In this document: piece after piece, positions 8,671-17,646 of the stretch
Numbering within the stretch: the stretch's first letter is position 1
Layout of the letters: each line of letters opens with the position of its first letter
Source of the DNA: Streptomyces sp. ALI-76-A
GTDB lineage: Bacteria > Actinomycetota > Actinomycetes > Streptomycetales > Streptomycetaceae
Assembly: GCF_030287445.1 (NCBI RefSeq)
Contig: NZ_JASVWB010000002.1
Span: 7,626,001-7,690,000, forward strand
Length of the DNA stretch: 64,000 nucleotides
Direction: 5' to 3'
Program-made: the position numbers and the translations under genes
Notes under the pieces: model-generated
Databases searched by the model: none
The model's input: only the letters and a program-made list of their open reading frames with translations
What the model was told of the DNA's origin: nothing

Positions 8671-10211
8671 CCGCCCCCGAAGCGACCGCCCGCCACTCCG
8701 CCTCGGCCACCGCCCCGAGCGGGGTGGCGGCGGCCGCGCGGGGCGGGTGGTGGGGGATGGCGGGTTCCGTCGCGAACGCCGTCTTCTCCTTCGTCTTCGT
8801 CGGCCTGATCACCCGGGCGGTCGGATCGAGCGGGGCGGGAGCGATCTTCACGGGCGTCGCCCTGTTCACCATTCTCAGCAACGCCTGCAAGCTCGGCGCC
8901 GACACCGGACTCGTCCGCTTCGTCCCGCGCGACCTCGCCGTCGACGACGGCCGCTCGGTGGGCGCGCTGCTGCGCATGGCCGCCCTGCCGGCGGCCGTGG
9001 CCGTCACCGCGGCCTCCGTGCCCCTGCTGCTGTTCCCGGCGGTGGCCACCACACTCCTGCCCCAGCTGCCTGCCGCGGACGCCGTCGCCCTGGTCCGGCT
9101 CTTCGGGCTCTTCCTGCCCGCCGCCACCATGGGCGCGGTCCTGCTCGGCGCGACCCGGGGATACGGCACGGTGGTGCCGTTCGTCGGCGTGGAGCAGATC
9201 GGCAAACCGGTGCTGCGCGTGCTGATCGCCGTTCCCGTGGCCTGCTACGCGCCCGGACTGCTGTCCCTGGCCTCGGCATGGCTGCTGCCCGCGCTGGCCG
9301 GTTCCGTGGCCGCCTGGTTCGCCCTGCGCCGCTGCCGCGCCGACCGGGGCACGACGACGTCTGCCACCGGACGCGGGTCCCTGCCCTGGCGCGGCTTCTG
9401 GAGCTTCGCCGCGCCCCGCGCGGTCTCCTCCGTCTTCGACATCAGCGCGGTATGGATCGGCGTCATCCTCCTGTCGGTCCTGGCCACGGCCGACGAGGCG
9501 GGGGTGTACACCGCCATCGGCCGCGTCGTCACCGCGGGCACCCTCGTCCAGCTCGCCGTCCGGCTCGCCGTCGCACCGGAGATCAGCCGTCTGCTCGCCG
9601 TCGACCAGGCCGGCGAGGCGCACCATCTGCACCGCGTCTCCACCTGCTGGATCGTGCTCTTCTCCTGGCCCTTGTTCCTTCTCGTCGCCGGGTTCCCGCA
9701 CACCGTTCTGTCGGTCTTCGGACCCGATTTCGTGCACGGTGCGTCCGCGCTGGCGGTGCTGTGCGCCGCCTCGATGATCAACGTCGCGGTCGGCAACGCG
9801 CAGACCGTGCTCCTCATGGCCGGCAGAAGCTCCTGGCACCTGGCCGTCACGGCCGCGGCGTTCACCGTGCAGCTGACCGTCGGCGTGTTCGCCGTGCCGG
9901 CCTGGGGTGTGCTCGGCGCCGCCGTGTCATGGGGAGCGGCCATCGTCGTGGAGAACCTCGCGGCGGCCGTGCTCGTCCGGTTCCGCCTCGGCTTCCCGTC
10001 CGTGGACGGCGGCTATGTGCGAGCGCTCGCCGTCGCACTGGCCGTCTCGGTCGTGCTGGCGGGGGCACGCGCGCTGCACGGTGACAACTCATCAGGACTC
10101 GCCGTCGGAATGGTCTTCGGATTGTGTGTATTTGGTATTAGTTTGTGGCGTTATCGGACGCCACTGAGGGTGGGCGAACTGGTCGGAGTGCTGCGCCGCC
10201 GCGCCTCGTGA
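8667..10211 (+). CDS. Polysaccharide flippase (Wzx/MATE-like)
   Basis: This is a 514-residue membrane protein of the MOP flippase superfamily, built almost wholly of hydrophobic helices. It has the characteristic N-terminal GGWWGMAGSVANAVFSFVFV followed by a polar GLITRAVGSSGAG turn. Such proteins translocate lipid-linked repeat units across the membrane. The ATG overlaps the previous stop (ATGA), so polymerase, chain-length protein and flippase form one translationally coupled operon. The last 40 codons (about 10085-10160) are noticeably less GC-rich than the rest of the gene. Confidence 0.87.
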   Translation: MTAPEATARHSASATAPSGVAAAARGGWWGMAGSVANAVFSFVFVGLITRAVGSSGAGAIFTGVALFTILSNACKLGADTGLVRFVPRDLAVDDGRSVGALLRMAALPAAVAVTAASVPLLLFPAVATTLLPQLPAADAVALVRLFGLFLPAATMGAVLLGATRGYGTVVPFVGVEQIGKPVLRVLIAVPVACYAPGLLSLASAWLLPALAGSVAAWFALRRCRADRGTTTSATGRGSLPWRGFWSFAAPRAVSSVFDISAVWIGVILLSVLATADEAGVYTAIGRVVTAGTLVQLAVRLAVAPEISRLLAVDQAGEAHHLHRVSTCWIVLFSWPLFLLVAGFPHTVLSVFGPDFVHGASALAVLCAASMINVAVGNAQTVLLMAGRSSWHLAVTAAAFTVQLTVGVFAVPAWGVLGAAVSWGAAIVVENLAAAVLVRFRLGFPSVDGGYVRALAVALAVSVVLAGARALHGDNSSGLAVGMVFGLCVFGISLWRYRTPLRVGELVGVLRRRAS

Positions 10212-10298
10212 GCCCAGGCGTGGTCGCCCGGTCGGTCCCGCACCGTCAGCGTCGCTCGCTCCCGTACCACTCACGCCACTTCCAATCCGGGGTGTCCA

Positions 10299-11846
10299 TT
10301 GCGCCTGAACAAGTTCCGTACCAAGAGATCGGTCACCAGGGCCGCCGTCACCACGCTCGTGTGTACAGCAGCCCTGCTCGAAACCTCCCTCGCCGCGGCA
10401 GCCGACAGCCCCGGTACGCTCACCGCCGACCCGATGGCCGCCTGGCAGACGGACGGCATCGTCTGGTCGCTGGCTTCCGCGAACGGTGTCGTCTATGTCG
10501 GCGGAACCTTCGACTCGGTCCGTCCGCCGGGTGCGGCCCCCGGCCAACGGGAGGTCGCGCGCCGCAACTTCGCCGCGTTCGACGCCGTGACCGGCAAGCT
10601 CCTGCCCTGTGCCCCGTCGTTCACCGGCCTGAGCCGCACCGTGCGGGCCATGAAGGCCTCACCCGACGGCCGGACACTGTACGTGGGCGGTTCCTTCAAC
10701 CGGGTCGGATCCACCGGCGTGGCCAGCGCGGTCGCCATCAAGACCGCCGGCTGCTCATTGCGCCAGGACTTCAGGCCGGCCGTGTCCGCCACCGTCCGGG
10801 CCATCGACACGACGTCCAGCGCGGTGTACCTGGGCGGCGACTTCGGCCGTGTCAACGGCCAGGTCAGGAATCGGATCGCCGCCCTGTCCCCCAAGGGCAC
10901 CCTGCTGCCCTTCAAGGCGGACATCGACCGCCCGGTGCGTGCCCTGTCGGCCGCCCCCTCGCACGGCCGGATCTTCGTCGGCGGCGACTTCGAGTCGGTC
11001 AACGGGCGGAGCGCCCGTTCGCTGGTCGCCCTGAACTCCACCAGCGGCGCGACGCTGCTCTCCTATCCCGGCTGGTTCCCGTACCAGTCGTCGGTCAAGG
11101 CGCTCGCCAGGGACACCACCCGCTTCTACGCGGGCGCGGAGGGCCACGGGCCGGGCATCTTCGACGGCCGTATCGCGGGACGTCTCACCAACGGGACCAT
11201 GGTGTGGAAGGACACCTGCCGCGGCGCCACCCAGGCCCTCGTGCCCTACCAGGGCGTCCTCTACAGCGCCTCGCACGCGCACGACTGCGCCGAGACGCCC
11301 GGAGGGTTCCCCGAGCGGGGAGACCGGCAGCACCTGCTGGCCCAGTCGCTCACGAACCGGAAGATCCTGCACTGGTTCCCCGACACCGACGACGGACTGG
11401 GCGAGCACGTGGGCCCGCGCGCCATGGCGGTTTCGCGGAACGTCCTGTGGGTGGGCGGTGAGTTCACCAAGGTCAACGACAAACCGCAGCAGGGCCTGAC
11501 CCGCTTCGGCAGCCGCGACACCGGGGCACCGAAGGTTCCGGCCCTCGCGCTGTCCGGCAACGCCTCCGGCAAGGTCACCCTTTCCTGGCGCGCCTCGTGG
11601 GACCGCGACGACGCGTCGCTGACGTACCGGATCCACCGGGACGGGAAGCTCGTCGCGCGCAAGACGAAGTCCTCCACCTACTGGGACCGTCCGCAGATGA
11701 CCTACACGGACTCCGTGAGCGCCGGCGCGCGCCACCGGTACACGATCGAGGTGACGGACGGGACGAACACCTCGTCCAAGTCCGCGCCCCTGACCGTGAC
11801 CGTGCCGTCGAGGGCCGCGGAGAGAACCGAGGGTGACCCGCAGTGA
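10299..11846 (+). CDS. Secreted beta-propeller protein with C-terminal FnIII-like domain
   Basis: The 515-residue protein begins with a basic N-region and a hydrophobic signal segment ending near AAAADS. The body repeats a short blade motif at least five times: YVGGTFDSV, YVGGSFNRV, YLGGDFGRV, FVGGDFESV and WVGGEFTKV. This resembles DUF5122/delta-60-type beta-propellers. The last 100 residues (VPALALSGNASGKVTLSWRAS onward) look like a fibronectin type III fold. The likely start is TTG at 10299 after a weak GGGG site; no ATG or GTG fits better. It is translationally coupled to the cytidylyltransferase downstream. A role on the outside of the cell, perhaps in binding or finishing the polysaccharide, is inference. 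Confidence 0.75.
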   Translation: MRLNKFRTKRSVTRAAVTTLVCTAALLETSLAAAADSPGTLTADPMAAWQTDGIVWSLASANGVVYVGGTFDSVRPPGAAPGQREVARRNFAAFDAVTGKLLPCAPSFTGLSRTVRAMKASPDGRTLYVGGSFNRVGSTGVASAVAIKTAGCSLRQDFRPAVSATVRAIDTTSSAVYLGGDFGRVNGQVRNRIAALSPKGTLLPFKADIDRPVRALSAAPSHGRIFVGGDFESVNGRSARSLVALNSTSGATLLSYPGWFPYQSSVKALARDTTRFYAGAEGHGPGIFDGRIAGRLTNGTMVWKDTCRGATQALVPYQGVLYSASHAHDCAETPGGFPERGDRQHLLAQSLTNRKILHWFPDTDDGLGEHVGPRAMAVSRNVLWVGGEFTKVNDKPQQGLTRFGSRDTGAPKVPALALSGNASGKVTLSWRASWDRDDASLTYRIHRDGKLVARKTKSSTYWDRPQMTYTDSVSAGARHRYTIEVTDGTNTSSKSAPLTVTVPSRAAERTEGDPQ

Positions 11847-12391
11847 CACGCATCGGATTCGCACCTGGTGTCTACGACCTGTTCCACATCGGACACCTCA
11901 ACATCCTGCGCGAGGCACGCCGGCACTGCGACCGTCTCGTCGCGGGGGTGACCACCGACGCCCTGGCCACACGCCTGAAGGGCAAGGTTCCGGTCGTCCC
12001 GCTCGCCGAGCGCCTGGACATCGTCCGCAGTGTGCGCTACGTCGACGACGCCATCGTGGAGGCGGAGGTCGACAAGCTGAAGACATGGAAGCGGGTCGGC
12101 TTCCATGTCATCTTCAAGGGCGACGACTGGCGGGGGACGCCGAAGTGGGAGGAGTTCGAGCGTCGTTTCGCGCGGGTCGGCGTCGAAGTCGTCTACTTCC
12201 CGTACACCATGCACACGTCCAGCACGCTGCTGCGGGGTGCCCTGGAACTGCTCTCCGCGCAGGAGTCGCCGCAGATCCTCTCAGCTCAGCTCGCGGAACC
12301 ACTTCGCCAGGAAGGCGGCCATGAACAGGACATGGGCGAGCAGCAGCGCGCAGTACACCGAGAGGAAGACCTGCTGGCTCCCCAGGAATAG
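11843..12391 (+). CDS. TagD-like cytidylyltransferase
   Basis: This is a nucleotidyltransferase of the glycerol-3-phosphate/ethanolamine-phosphate cytidylyltransferase family, which makes CDP-alcohols from CTP and an alcohol phosphate. The HIGH-like signature is in GVYDLFHIGHLNIL at the N-terminus. The family's second signature appears as MHTSSTLLR near residue 125, in place of RTEGISTT. The conserved fold ends near residue 137; the last roughly 45 residues are low-quality and read antisense through the end of the downstream gene. GTG start overlapping the previous stop. The CDP-alcohol phosphotransferase on the opposite strand is the obvious partner. Confidence 0.82.
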   Translation: MTRIGFAPGVYDLFHIGHLNILREARRHCDRLVAGVTTDALATRLKGKVPVVPLAERLDIVRSVRYVDDAIVEAEVDKLKTWKRVGFHVIFKGDDWRGTPKWEEFERRFARVGVEVVYFPYTMHTSSTLLRGALELLSAQESPQILSAQLAEPLRQEGGHEQDMGEQQRAVHREEDLLAPQE

Positions 12392-12988
12392 GAAGCTGAC
12401 GCAGGTGAGGCCGTAGTCGACCGGAAGGAGCAGCACGGATCGCAGCGCTGGGGTCGACCCGGCCGGGACCGCGCCTTCGACCGGCGCCCGCCGCTTGAGC
12501 TTCTCCGTCAGGATCCCGGCGAAGAAGATCACCACGGCCGCGAGCTGGAACACCATCGGTGCCAGCAGGAAGGCCGGGCTGGGCAGGGAGAAGAAACGGT
12601 AGAACGACACCAGCACCACCAGGTGGAGGGCGACGATCTTGGCGCAGTCCAGGACATGGTCGAGCCATTCGCCCGACGGGCTCCCCGAGCGCTGCCTCCG
12701 TGCGAGCTGACCGTCCGCCGCGTCCAACGCGAACCCCATGGCCAGGGCCGCGCCGACACAGACCGACATCGTCGGCCCGGGCGGCAGCAGTGCGACCGCG
12801 GCCAGGGCCGGAAAGGTGAACAGCGCGCCGAGGACGGTCAGCTGGTTCGGCGTCGCCCCCACCCGGTAGGCCACCGCGGCCAGTACCCGGCCGGCCGGCC
12901 GGTTGACGAAGACGGTGTAGAGCGAAGCCCCCTTCGCGGGCTTCTGGGCCGTCGACAGCTGTCTGAGCACCTCGGCGAATTCCGACAT
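12281..12988 (-). CDS. CDP-alcohol phosphatidyltransferase family protein
   Basis: This is an integral membrane enzyme of 235 residues that transfers a phospho-alcohol from a CDP-alcohol to an acceptor. The complete family signature D-x2-D-G-x2-A-R-x8-G-x3-D-x3-D is present: DAADGQLAR, eight residues, then GEWLDHVLD (about residues 89-114). Several hydrophobic helices follow. The gene ends inside the 3' end of the cytidylyltransferase, so the two overlap tail to tail by 111 bases. In this locus it could attach a polyol-phosphate decoration or make a special lipid; the substrate is not evident. Confidence 0.88.
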   Translation of the reverse strand: MSEFAEVLRQLSTAQKPAKGASLYTVFVNRPAGRVLAAVAYRVGATPNQLTVLGALFTFPALAAVALLPPGPTMSVCVGAALAMGFALDAADGQLARRQRSGSPSGEWLDHVLDCAKIVALHLVVLVSFYRFFSLPSPAFLLAPMVFQLAAVVIFFAGILTEKLKRRAPVEGAVPAGSTPALRSVLLLPVDYGLTCVSFLFLGSQQVFLSVYCALLLAHVLFMAAFLAKWFRELS

Positions 12989-13028
12989 ATTTGTCCTTTA
13001 TTGAGAATACGGTGGAAAGAAGGCGATT
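12989..13028. promoter_or_regulatory. Short AT-rich divergent promoter gap
   Basis: Only 40 bases separate the divergent starts of the CDP-alcohol phosphotransferase and the beta-helix protein. The stretch around ATATTTGTCCTTTATTGAG is strikingly AT-rich for this genome, and the segment also carries the AAGAAGG ribosome binding site of the rightward gene. Confidence 0.45.
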
Positions 13029-14459
13029 ATGACAGAAAGGGGACGCAGGATGCCCCGTGTCAGCCGTCGGCAACTTCTGCGTGGCGGGGCGTCGGTGCTG
13101 GCCACGACGGCTCTGACAGCCCACAGCGCATCCGCCGCCGTGGAGCCGGGGGGCGCTCCCGCGCCCCCGGCCGGCCCCGGGCGCGGCCTTCCCTCCGCCG
13201 GCCGGATGCCGTTCGTGATCAATGTGGCCGACCTCGGCGCGAGGGGCGACGGACGGACCGACGACAGCGCGGCGTTCGCACGCGCCTACCGCCTCGCGGC
13301 GTCCAGAGTCTCCGGCGGGGTCGGGCGCACGGTGATCGAGATCCCCGCCGGAGAGTTCCTCATCACCCGTCCGCACGCGCTGCTGAACGGCGTCGCCCCG
13401 CTGCGGCCGGCCAACGGTCTGCGTTTCTCCGGAGCGGGCAAGCGCATGACCACCCTTGTCTTCCGCCCGGACGTCGGTCCGGGTTCCTATCTGTGCCGCA
13501 ACGAGGACATCTGGTCGAATCTCTCCTTCGAGCGCATGCAGTTCCGCTCGGCCACGCCGGGTGCCTCCTTCTTCAGGTCGTACTCCACCGGGCAGGCGCA
13601 GGACTACCGGTTCTCGGAGTGCGAGTGGATGGGGGAGTGGGAGTACGGCCTCGCCCTGGCCGGCACGGACACCAACTCGGAGATGCGGTGGGAGGCGTGC
13701 CGGGTGGGCGGCAGCTACCGCAGGGCGTTCCTCTACTCGGGTCTCACCGGACGCGAGCAGGCGGACCCCAACGAACAGGACCAGTTCCTGAACTACTGGT
13801 TCACCGACATGAAGGTCGAGTACGAGTGGGGCAACTTCCTGGAGTTCCCCTACGGCGGATCCATCACCTGCCGGGGCGGCTCGTACATCATCACCGGCAT
13901 CCGCCCGGAGAGCACCGAGGAGTACGGCACCACCAGCACGTTCTTCCGCTTCCCCGTCGCCCAGCACCACGACTCGGTGCAACGGTTCCACGCCCAGGAC
14001 ATCCGGTTCGAGGTGCGCAACCCGCACGTGCGGGTCATCGACTGCGTGTGGAAGAGCGGAACGATCCACTTCAGTGACTGCGACGACACCGGCCACGCCT
14101 TCAGGGACTTCTCCGCCGACGTGCGTCCGCACCGCTACGCGGTGGGGCCGCGGGGGCCCCTGGTCCGCTACGACTCCTGCCAGTTGGTGGGCCGCCACGA
14201 GTACCGGACGGACCCTCGCCAGGACGCCCTGCCGACCGTCGCCCGCTACGACATGTGCCTGCTCCGCAGCAACGCGGCGAGCGAGTTCGCGGTCGCCGAG
14301 GGCACCGGTCGGCCCGGTTTCGTCAGCTTCGTCGACTGCCTGGACGGGGCCGGCACCAGCGACCCGTCCACGGCGGCCGGGCCGGCGGACCCGGCGTCCG
14401 GGGCGGCCGGACCCACCGTCCAGGCCTCACCCGCGAGTGGGAGCGCCGCCCGCCGGTGA
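13029..14459 (+). CDS. Tat-exported pectate-lyase-like beta-helix protein
   Basis: The 476-residue protein carries a twin-arginine signal (VSRRQLLRGGASVLATTALT, cleaved near ASA). Next comes a pectate-lyase-3/glycosyl-hydrolase-28-type N-terminal motif (VINVADLGARGDGRTDDSAAFARA) that opens a right-handed parallel beta-helix. Such proteins cut or bind polysaccharides outside the cell. At the end of the polysaccharide locus it may trim or modify the exported glycan. The ATG at 13029 has AAGAAGG upstream; an alternative ATG seven codons in also leaves the Tat signal intact. The C-terminal 40 residues are alanine/proline-rich and disordered. Catalytic residues cannot be assigned by eye. Confidence 0.78.
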   Translation: MTERGRRMPRVSRRQLLRGGASVLATTALTAHSASAAVEPGGAPAPPAGPGRGLPSAGRMPFVINVADLGARGDGRTDDSAAFARAYRLAASRVSGGVGRTVIEIPAGEFLITRPHALLNGVAPLRPANGLRFSGAGKRMTTLVFRPDVGPGSYLCRNEDIWSNLSFERMQFRSATPGASFFRSYSTGQAQDYRFSECEWMGEWEYGLALAGTDTNSEMRWEACRVGGSYRRAFLYSGLTGREQADPNEQDQFLNYWFTDMKVEYEWGNFLEFPYGGSITCRGGSYIITGIRPESTEEYGTTSTFFRFPVAQHHDSVQRFHAQDIRFEVRNPHVRVIDCVWKSGTIHFSDCDDTGHAFRDFSADVRPHRYAVGPRGPLVRYDSCQLVGRHEYRTDPRQDALPTVARYDMCLLRSNAASEFAVAEGTGRPGFVSFVDCLDGAGTSDPSTAAGPADPASGAAGPTVQASPASGSAARR

Positions 14460-14513
14460 CCCGGCGCCGCCCACCGCGAGTACCCCGGCCGCGAGTACGC
14501 CGGCCGACCCCCG

Positions 14514-15476
14514 TCAGCGCGCCGTGCTCAGCGACAGCGCGAAGCGGCCCTCCCGGTCCGTCCACCAGTGCGTCAGGCCGAGCCCGGCTCCGGACAGTTC
14601 CGCGCGCACGCCCTCCTTCCGGAACTTCGCCGAGACCTCCGTGTGCAATTCCTCGCCGGCCGCGAAGTCGACGGTGAGATCGAGCGCGCGGATCTTCACC
14701 GTCTGCGCCGCGCGGGAGCGCAGCCGCATCTCGATCCATTCGTTCCCGGCGTCCCACAGGGCGACGTGGTCGAAGGCGCCGGGGTCGAAGTCGGCGCCCA
14801 GTTCACGGTTGACGACGGTCAGGACGTTCTTGTTGAACTGGGCCGTCACCCCGGCCCCGTCGTCGTAGGCCCGCACCAGGACCTCCTCGTCCTTGACCAG
14901 GTCCGTGCCGAGGAGCAGCGCGTCGCCGGGGGAGAGCAGGGCGCGGACGGACGCCAGGAACGCGGCCCGCTCGGCCGGCAGCAGATTGCCGATGGTGCCG
15001 CCGAGGAAGGCCACGAGCCGGGGGGCGGGTGTCTCCGGCAGGGGCAGCCGCGCCGTGAAGTCGGCGATCAGCGCGTGCACCTGAAGCCCCGGCCGCTCGG
15101 TGATGAGCGCCTGTCCGGCCTGGGTGAGCGCGTTCTCGCTGACGTCGACGGGCACATAGGTGCGCAGGCCGGTGAGCGCCTCGATCAGGTGGCGGGTCTT
15201 CGCCGAGGAGCCGGAGCCCAGTTCGACCAGCGTGCGGGCGCCGGTCGCCGCCGCGATCTCGGCGGACCGGGCGACCAGGATCTCCCGTTCGGCGCGCGTC
15301 GGGTAGTACTCGGGCAGCTCGGTGATCTGCTCGAACAGGTCGCTGCCGTGGGCGTCGTAGAACCACTTCGGCGGCAGCGTCCTGGGAGTGCGGGTCAGGC
15401 CCTTCAGGACGTCGGCGCGCAGCGCGGCGTCCGTGGCGTCCTCGGGCAGGGTGCGGGTGAGGAGGAACGGACTCAC
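14514..15476 (-). CDS. egtD: L-histidine N-alpha-methyltransferase EgtD
   Basis: EgtD adds three methyl groups from SAM to histidine to give hercynine, the first step of ergothioneine synthesis. The 320-residue protein shows the family start SPFLLTRTLPEDATDAALR, PPKWFYDAHGSDLFEQITEL, the SAM loop LVELGSGSSAKTRHLIEAL and FLGGTIGNL, all typical of EgtD. The GTG at 15476 gives the usual family length, and its start overlaps the end of egtC. It is the last gene of the leftward egtA-B-C-D operon. Confidence 0.95.
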   Translation of the reverse strand: MSPFLLTRTLPEDATDAALRADVLKGLTRTPRTLPPKWFYDAHGSDLFEQITELPEYYPTRAEREILVARSAEIAAATGARTLVELGSGSSAKTRHLIEALTGLRTYVPVDVSENALTQAGQALITERPGLQVHALIADFTARLPLPETPAPRLVAFLGGTIGNLLPAERAAFLASVRALLSPGDALLLGTDLVKDEEVLVRAYDDGAGVTAQFNKNVLTVVNRELGADFDPGAFDHVALWDAGNEWIEMRLRSRAAQTVKIRALDLTVDFAAGEELHTEVSAKFRKEGVRAELSGAGLGLTHWWTDREGRFALSLSTAR

Positions 15477-16294
15477 GTGCGGGACTCCTTCGGGAATGAC
15501 GGTGACCCCGTCCCGGCCGAGCCGGGAGCGGGTGACAGTGCCTCGCCCGGCTCCTTGAGCGGGGTGAGCAGCACGTCGGTGCGGCTCGCCACGAGCAGGG
15601 TGCGGTCGGGGACCTCCCGCCAGCGCGGGTCGTCGTCGTAGGGCTCGGAGGCCACGACCGTGCGGCGGCCGGGCTCGGAGAGGTACCAGAGGGTGTCGCC
15701 CCAGGCGGTCGCGGTGATGCTCTCGCCGTCGGTCAGCAGCAGGTTGAGCCGGGAGCCGGGGGCCGCCGCGGCGACCTCCAGGACCGTGTCGGCCAGGGCC
15801 TGGCCCTCCTCGTCGCCGCCGCGCAGCCGGGCCAGGACCAGCGCCCACACGAGCGCCGAGTCGTTGCGGGCCTCCAGCGACAGCACGTCGGCGGCGGGCA
15901 GGCCCGCCACGAGGGGCGCCAGCGAGCCCGGCCAGCCCGTGACCGCGCCGTTGTGGCTGAACAGCCAGCGGTCCGCGGCGAACGGCGCCGCCGCGGCCTC
16001 CGCGTCCGCGCCCGCCAGGGTCGCGTCCCGTACGGCGGCGAGCACGGCCCCGGAGCGCACCACCCGGGCCAGGTCGGCGAGCGACCGGTCCGCCCAGATG
16101 GGCCCGGCGCGGCGGTACCGGGCCGGTTCCGGGTCGCCGTCGGCGTACCAGCCCACCCCGAAACCATCGGCGTTGACCGTCCCGTGCCGCTGGCGCCGCG
16201 GCGCCCACGACTGCCGGTACAGGCTGTGCGGCGGCTCGGCCAGGATCCGGCCGAGCGGCTCCTGCGGGCCCAGGTAGGCCACATGACGGCACAT
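15473..16294 (-). CDS. egtC: Gamma-glutamyl-hercynylcysteine sulfoxide hydrolase EgtC
   Basis: EgtC is a class-II glutamine-amidotransferase-like (Ntn) hydrolase that removes the glutamate from the gamma-glutamyl intermediate of the ergothioneine pathway. The protein starts MCRHVAYLGP, so Cys2 becomes the N-terminal nucleophile after methionine removal. NADGFGVGWY and the FSHNGAVTGW block are the conserved amidotransferase pieces. The start at 16294 is fixed by the required Cys2 and by the TGATG overlap with egtB. The C-terminal 20 residues are low-complexity. Confidence 0.94.
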   Translation of the reverse strand: MCRHVAYLGPQEPLGRILAEPPHSLYRQSWAPRRQRHGTVNADGFGVGWYADGDPEPARYRRAGPIWADRSLADLARVVRSGAVLAAVRDATLAGADAEAAAAPFAADRWLFSHNGAVTGWPGSLAPLVAGLPAADVLSLEARNDSALVWALVLARLRGGDEEGQALADTVLEVAAAAPGSRLNLLLTDGESITATAWGDTLWYLSEPGRRTVVASEPYDDDPRWREVPDRTLLVASRTDVLLTPLKEPGEALSPAPGSAGTGSPSFPKESRT

Positions 16295-17646
16295 CAGACG
16301 GCCTCCGAACGGGCGGTGCGGAAGCCGGAGAAGATCTGCCGCCGGATCGGGTAGTCCCAGTTGCGGAACGTCCCCCGGCAGGCCACCGCGTCCACCGCGA
16401 ACGAACCGCCGCGCAGCACCTTGTGCTCGGGGCCGAAGAACACCTCCGAGTACTCCTTGTACGGGAACGCCTGGAACCCGGGGTAGGGCAGGAAGTCGCT
16501 CGCCGTCCACTCCCACACGTCGCCGATCAACTGCCTCACCCCGAGCGGGGACTCACCCGCCGGATAGCTGCCGGCGGGCGCCGGACGCAGATGCCGCTGG
16601 CCCAGGTTGGCGTGCTCGGGCGCCGGGTCGGCGTCGCCCCAGGGGTAGCGCGTCGAGCGGTCGCCGGCGGGGTCGTGCCGTGCCGCCTTCTCCCACTCGG
16701 CCTCGGTGGGCAGCCGGCGCCCGGCCCAGCGGGCGTAGGCGTCCGCCTCGTACCAGCACACGTGCACCACCGGCTCGTCGGGCGGGACGACCTCGGTGAC
16801 GCCGAAGCGGCGGCGCAGCCACTGGGTGCCGTCCCGGTGCCAGAACAGCGGGGCCCGGATGGAGTGCCGGCGGATGTGCGCCCAGCCCTCCGCCGTCCAC
16901 CAGCGCTCCTCGTCGTAACCGCCGTCCTCGATGAACGCCTGGTACGCGGCGTTGGTCACCGGAGTGGTGTCGATGGAGAACGGCGGCACCTCGCGCCGGT
17001 GCGCCGGGCGTTCGTTGTCCAGCGCCCACGGCTCGTCCGAGGTGCCCATCGTGAACGGGCCGCCGGGGACCAGGACTTCGGCCGGCCCGGTGAACAGCGG
17101 TACCGGGTCCGGGTCGGGAGCGGTCAAAGCCTGGGGGCCCTTGCGGAGCTGATGGGTGATCAGCATCGTCTCGTCGTGCTGCTGTTCGTGCTGCGCGACC
17201 ATCCCGAAGGCGAACCCCGCCTCCGTGAGCCGTGTCCCGTGGAACGTGGTGCGCTCCAGGACGTCCATCACCCGGCCGCGTACGTCGGCCGCGTACCGGC
17301 GCGCCTCCGCGGGCGCCAGCAGGGGCAGGGAGGGCCGCTCGGAGCGCGGGTGCTCGAAGGCGTCGTAGAGGCTGTCGATCTCGGGCCGTATCGCCTCCTG
17401 TCCGGCGACGGCCCGCAGCAGCCACTGCTCCTCCTGGTTGCCGATGTGCGCGAGGTCCCAGACCAGCGGCGACATCAGCGGTGAGTGCTGCGCGGTCAGG
17501 TCCGGCCCCTCCACACAGCTGGTGAGCAGCGTGGTGCGCTCCCGGGCGGTCGTCAGCGTGGTCAGCGCCCGCTCGCGGAACGCCTCGCCGTCGGGGCCGG
17601 GACCGGTGTCGAGGGCGGAGCCGGTGTCGAGGGCGGGGTCGGTCAT
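16294..17646 (-). CDS. egtB: Hercynine oxygenase EgtB
   Basis: EgtB is the non-haem iron sulfoxide synthase that joins gamma-glutamylcysteine (or cysteine) to hercynine with oxygen. The 450-residue protein has an N-terminal DinB-like domain with DLAHIGNQEEQWLLR and the iron-binding HEQQHDE (H-x3-H-x-E, near residue 150). The C-terminal formylglycine-generating-enzyme-type domain carries FTMGTSDEPWALDNERPAH, RLPTEAEWEKAAR, DVWEWTASDF and VLRGGSF. All expected parts are intact. It overlaps egtA by four bases and egtC by one base. Confidence 0.95.
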   Translation of the reverse strand: MTDPALDTGSALDTGPGPDGEAFRERALTTLTTARERTTLLTSCVEGPDLTAQHSPLMSPLVWDLAHIGNQEEQWLLRAVAGQEAIRPEIDSLYDAFEHPRSERPSLPLLAPAEARRYAADVRGRVMDVLERTTFHGTRLTEAGFAFGMVAQHEQQHDETMLITHQLRKGPQALTAPDPDPVPLFTGPAEVLVPGGPFTMGTSDEPWALDNERPAHRREVPPFSIDTTPVTNAAYQAFIEDGGYDEERWWTAEGWAHIRRHSIRAPLFWHRDGTQWLRRRFGVTEVVPPDEPVVHVCWYEADAYARWAGRRLPTEAEWEKAARHDPAGDRSTRYPWGDADPAPEHANLGQRHLRPAPAGSYPAGESPLGVRQLIGDVWEWTASDFLPYPGFQAFPYKEYSEVFFGPEHKVLRGGSFAVDAVACRGTFRNWDYPIRRQIFSGFRTARSEAV

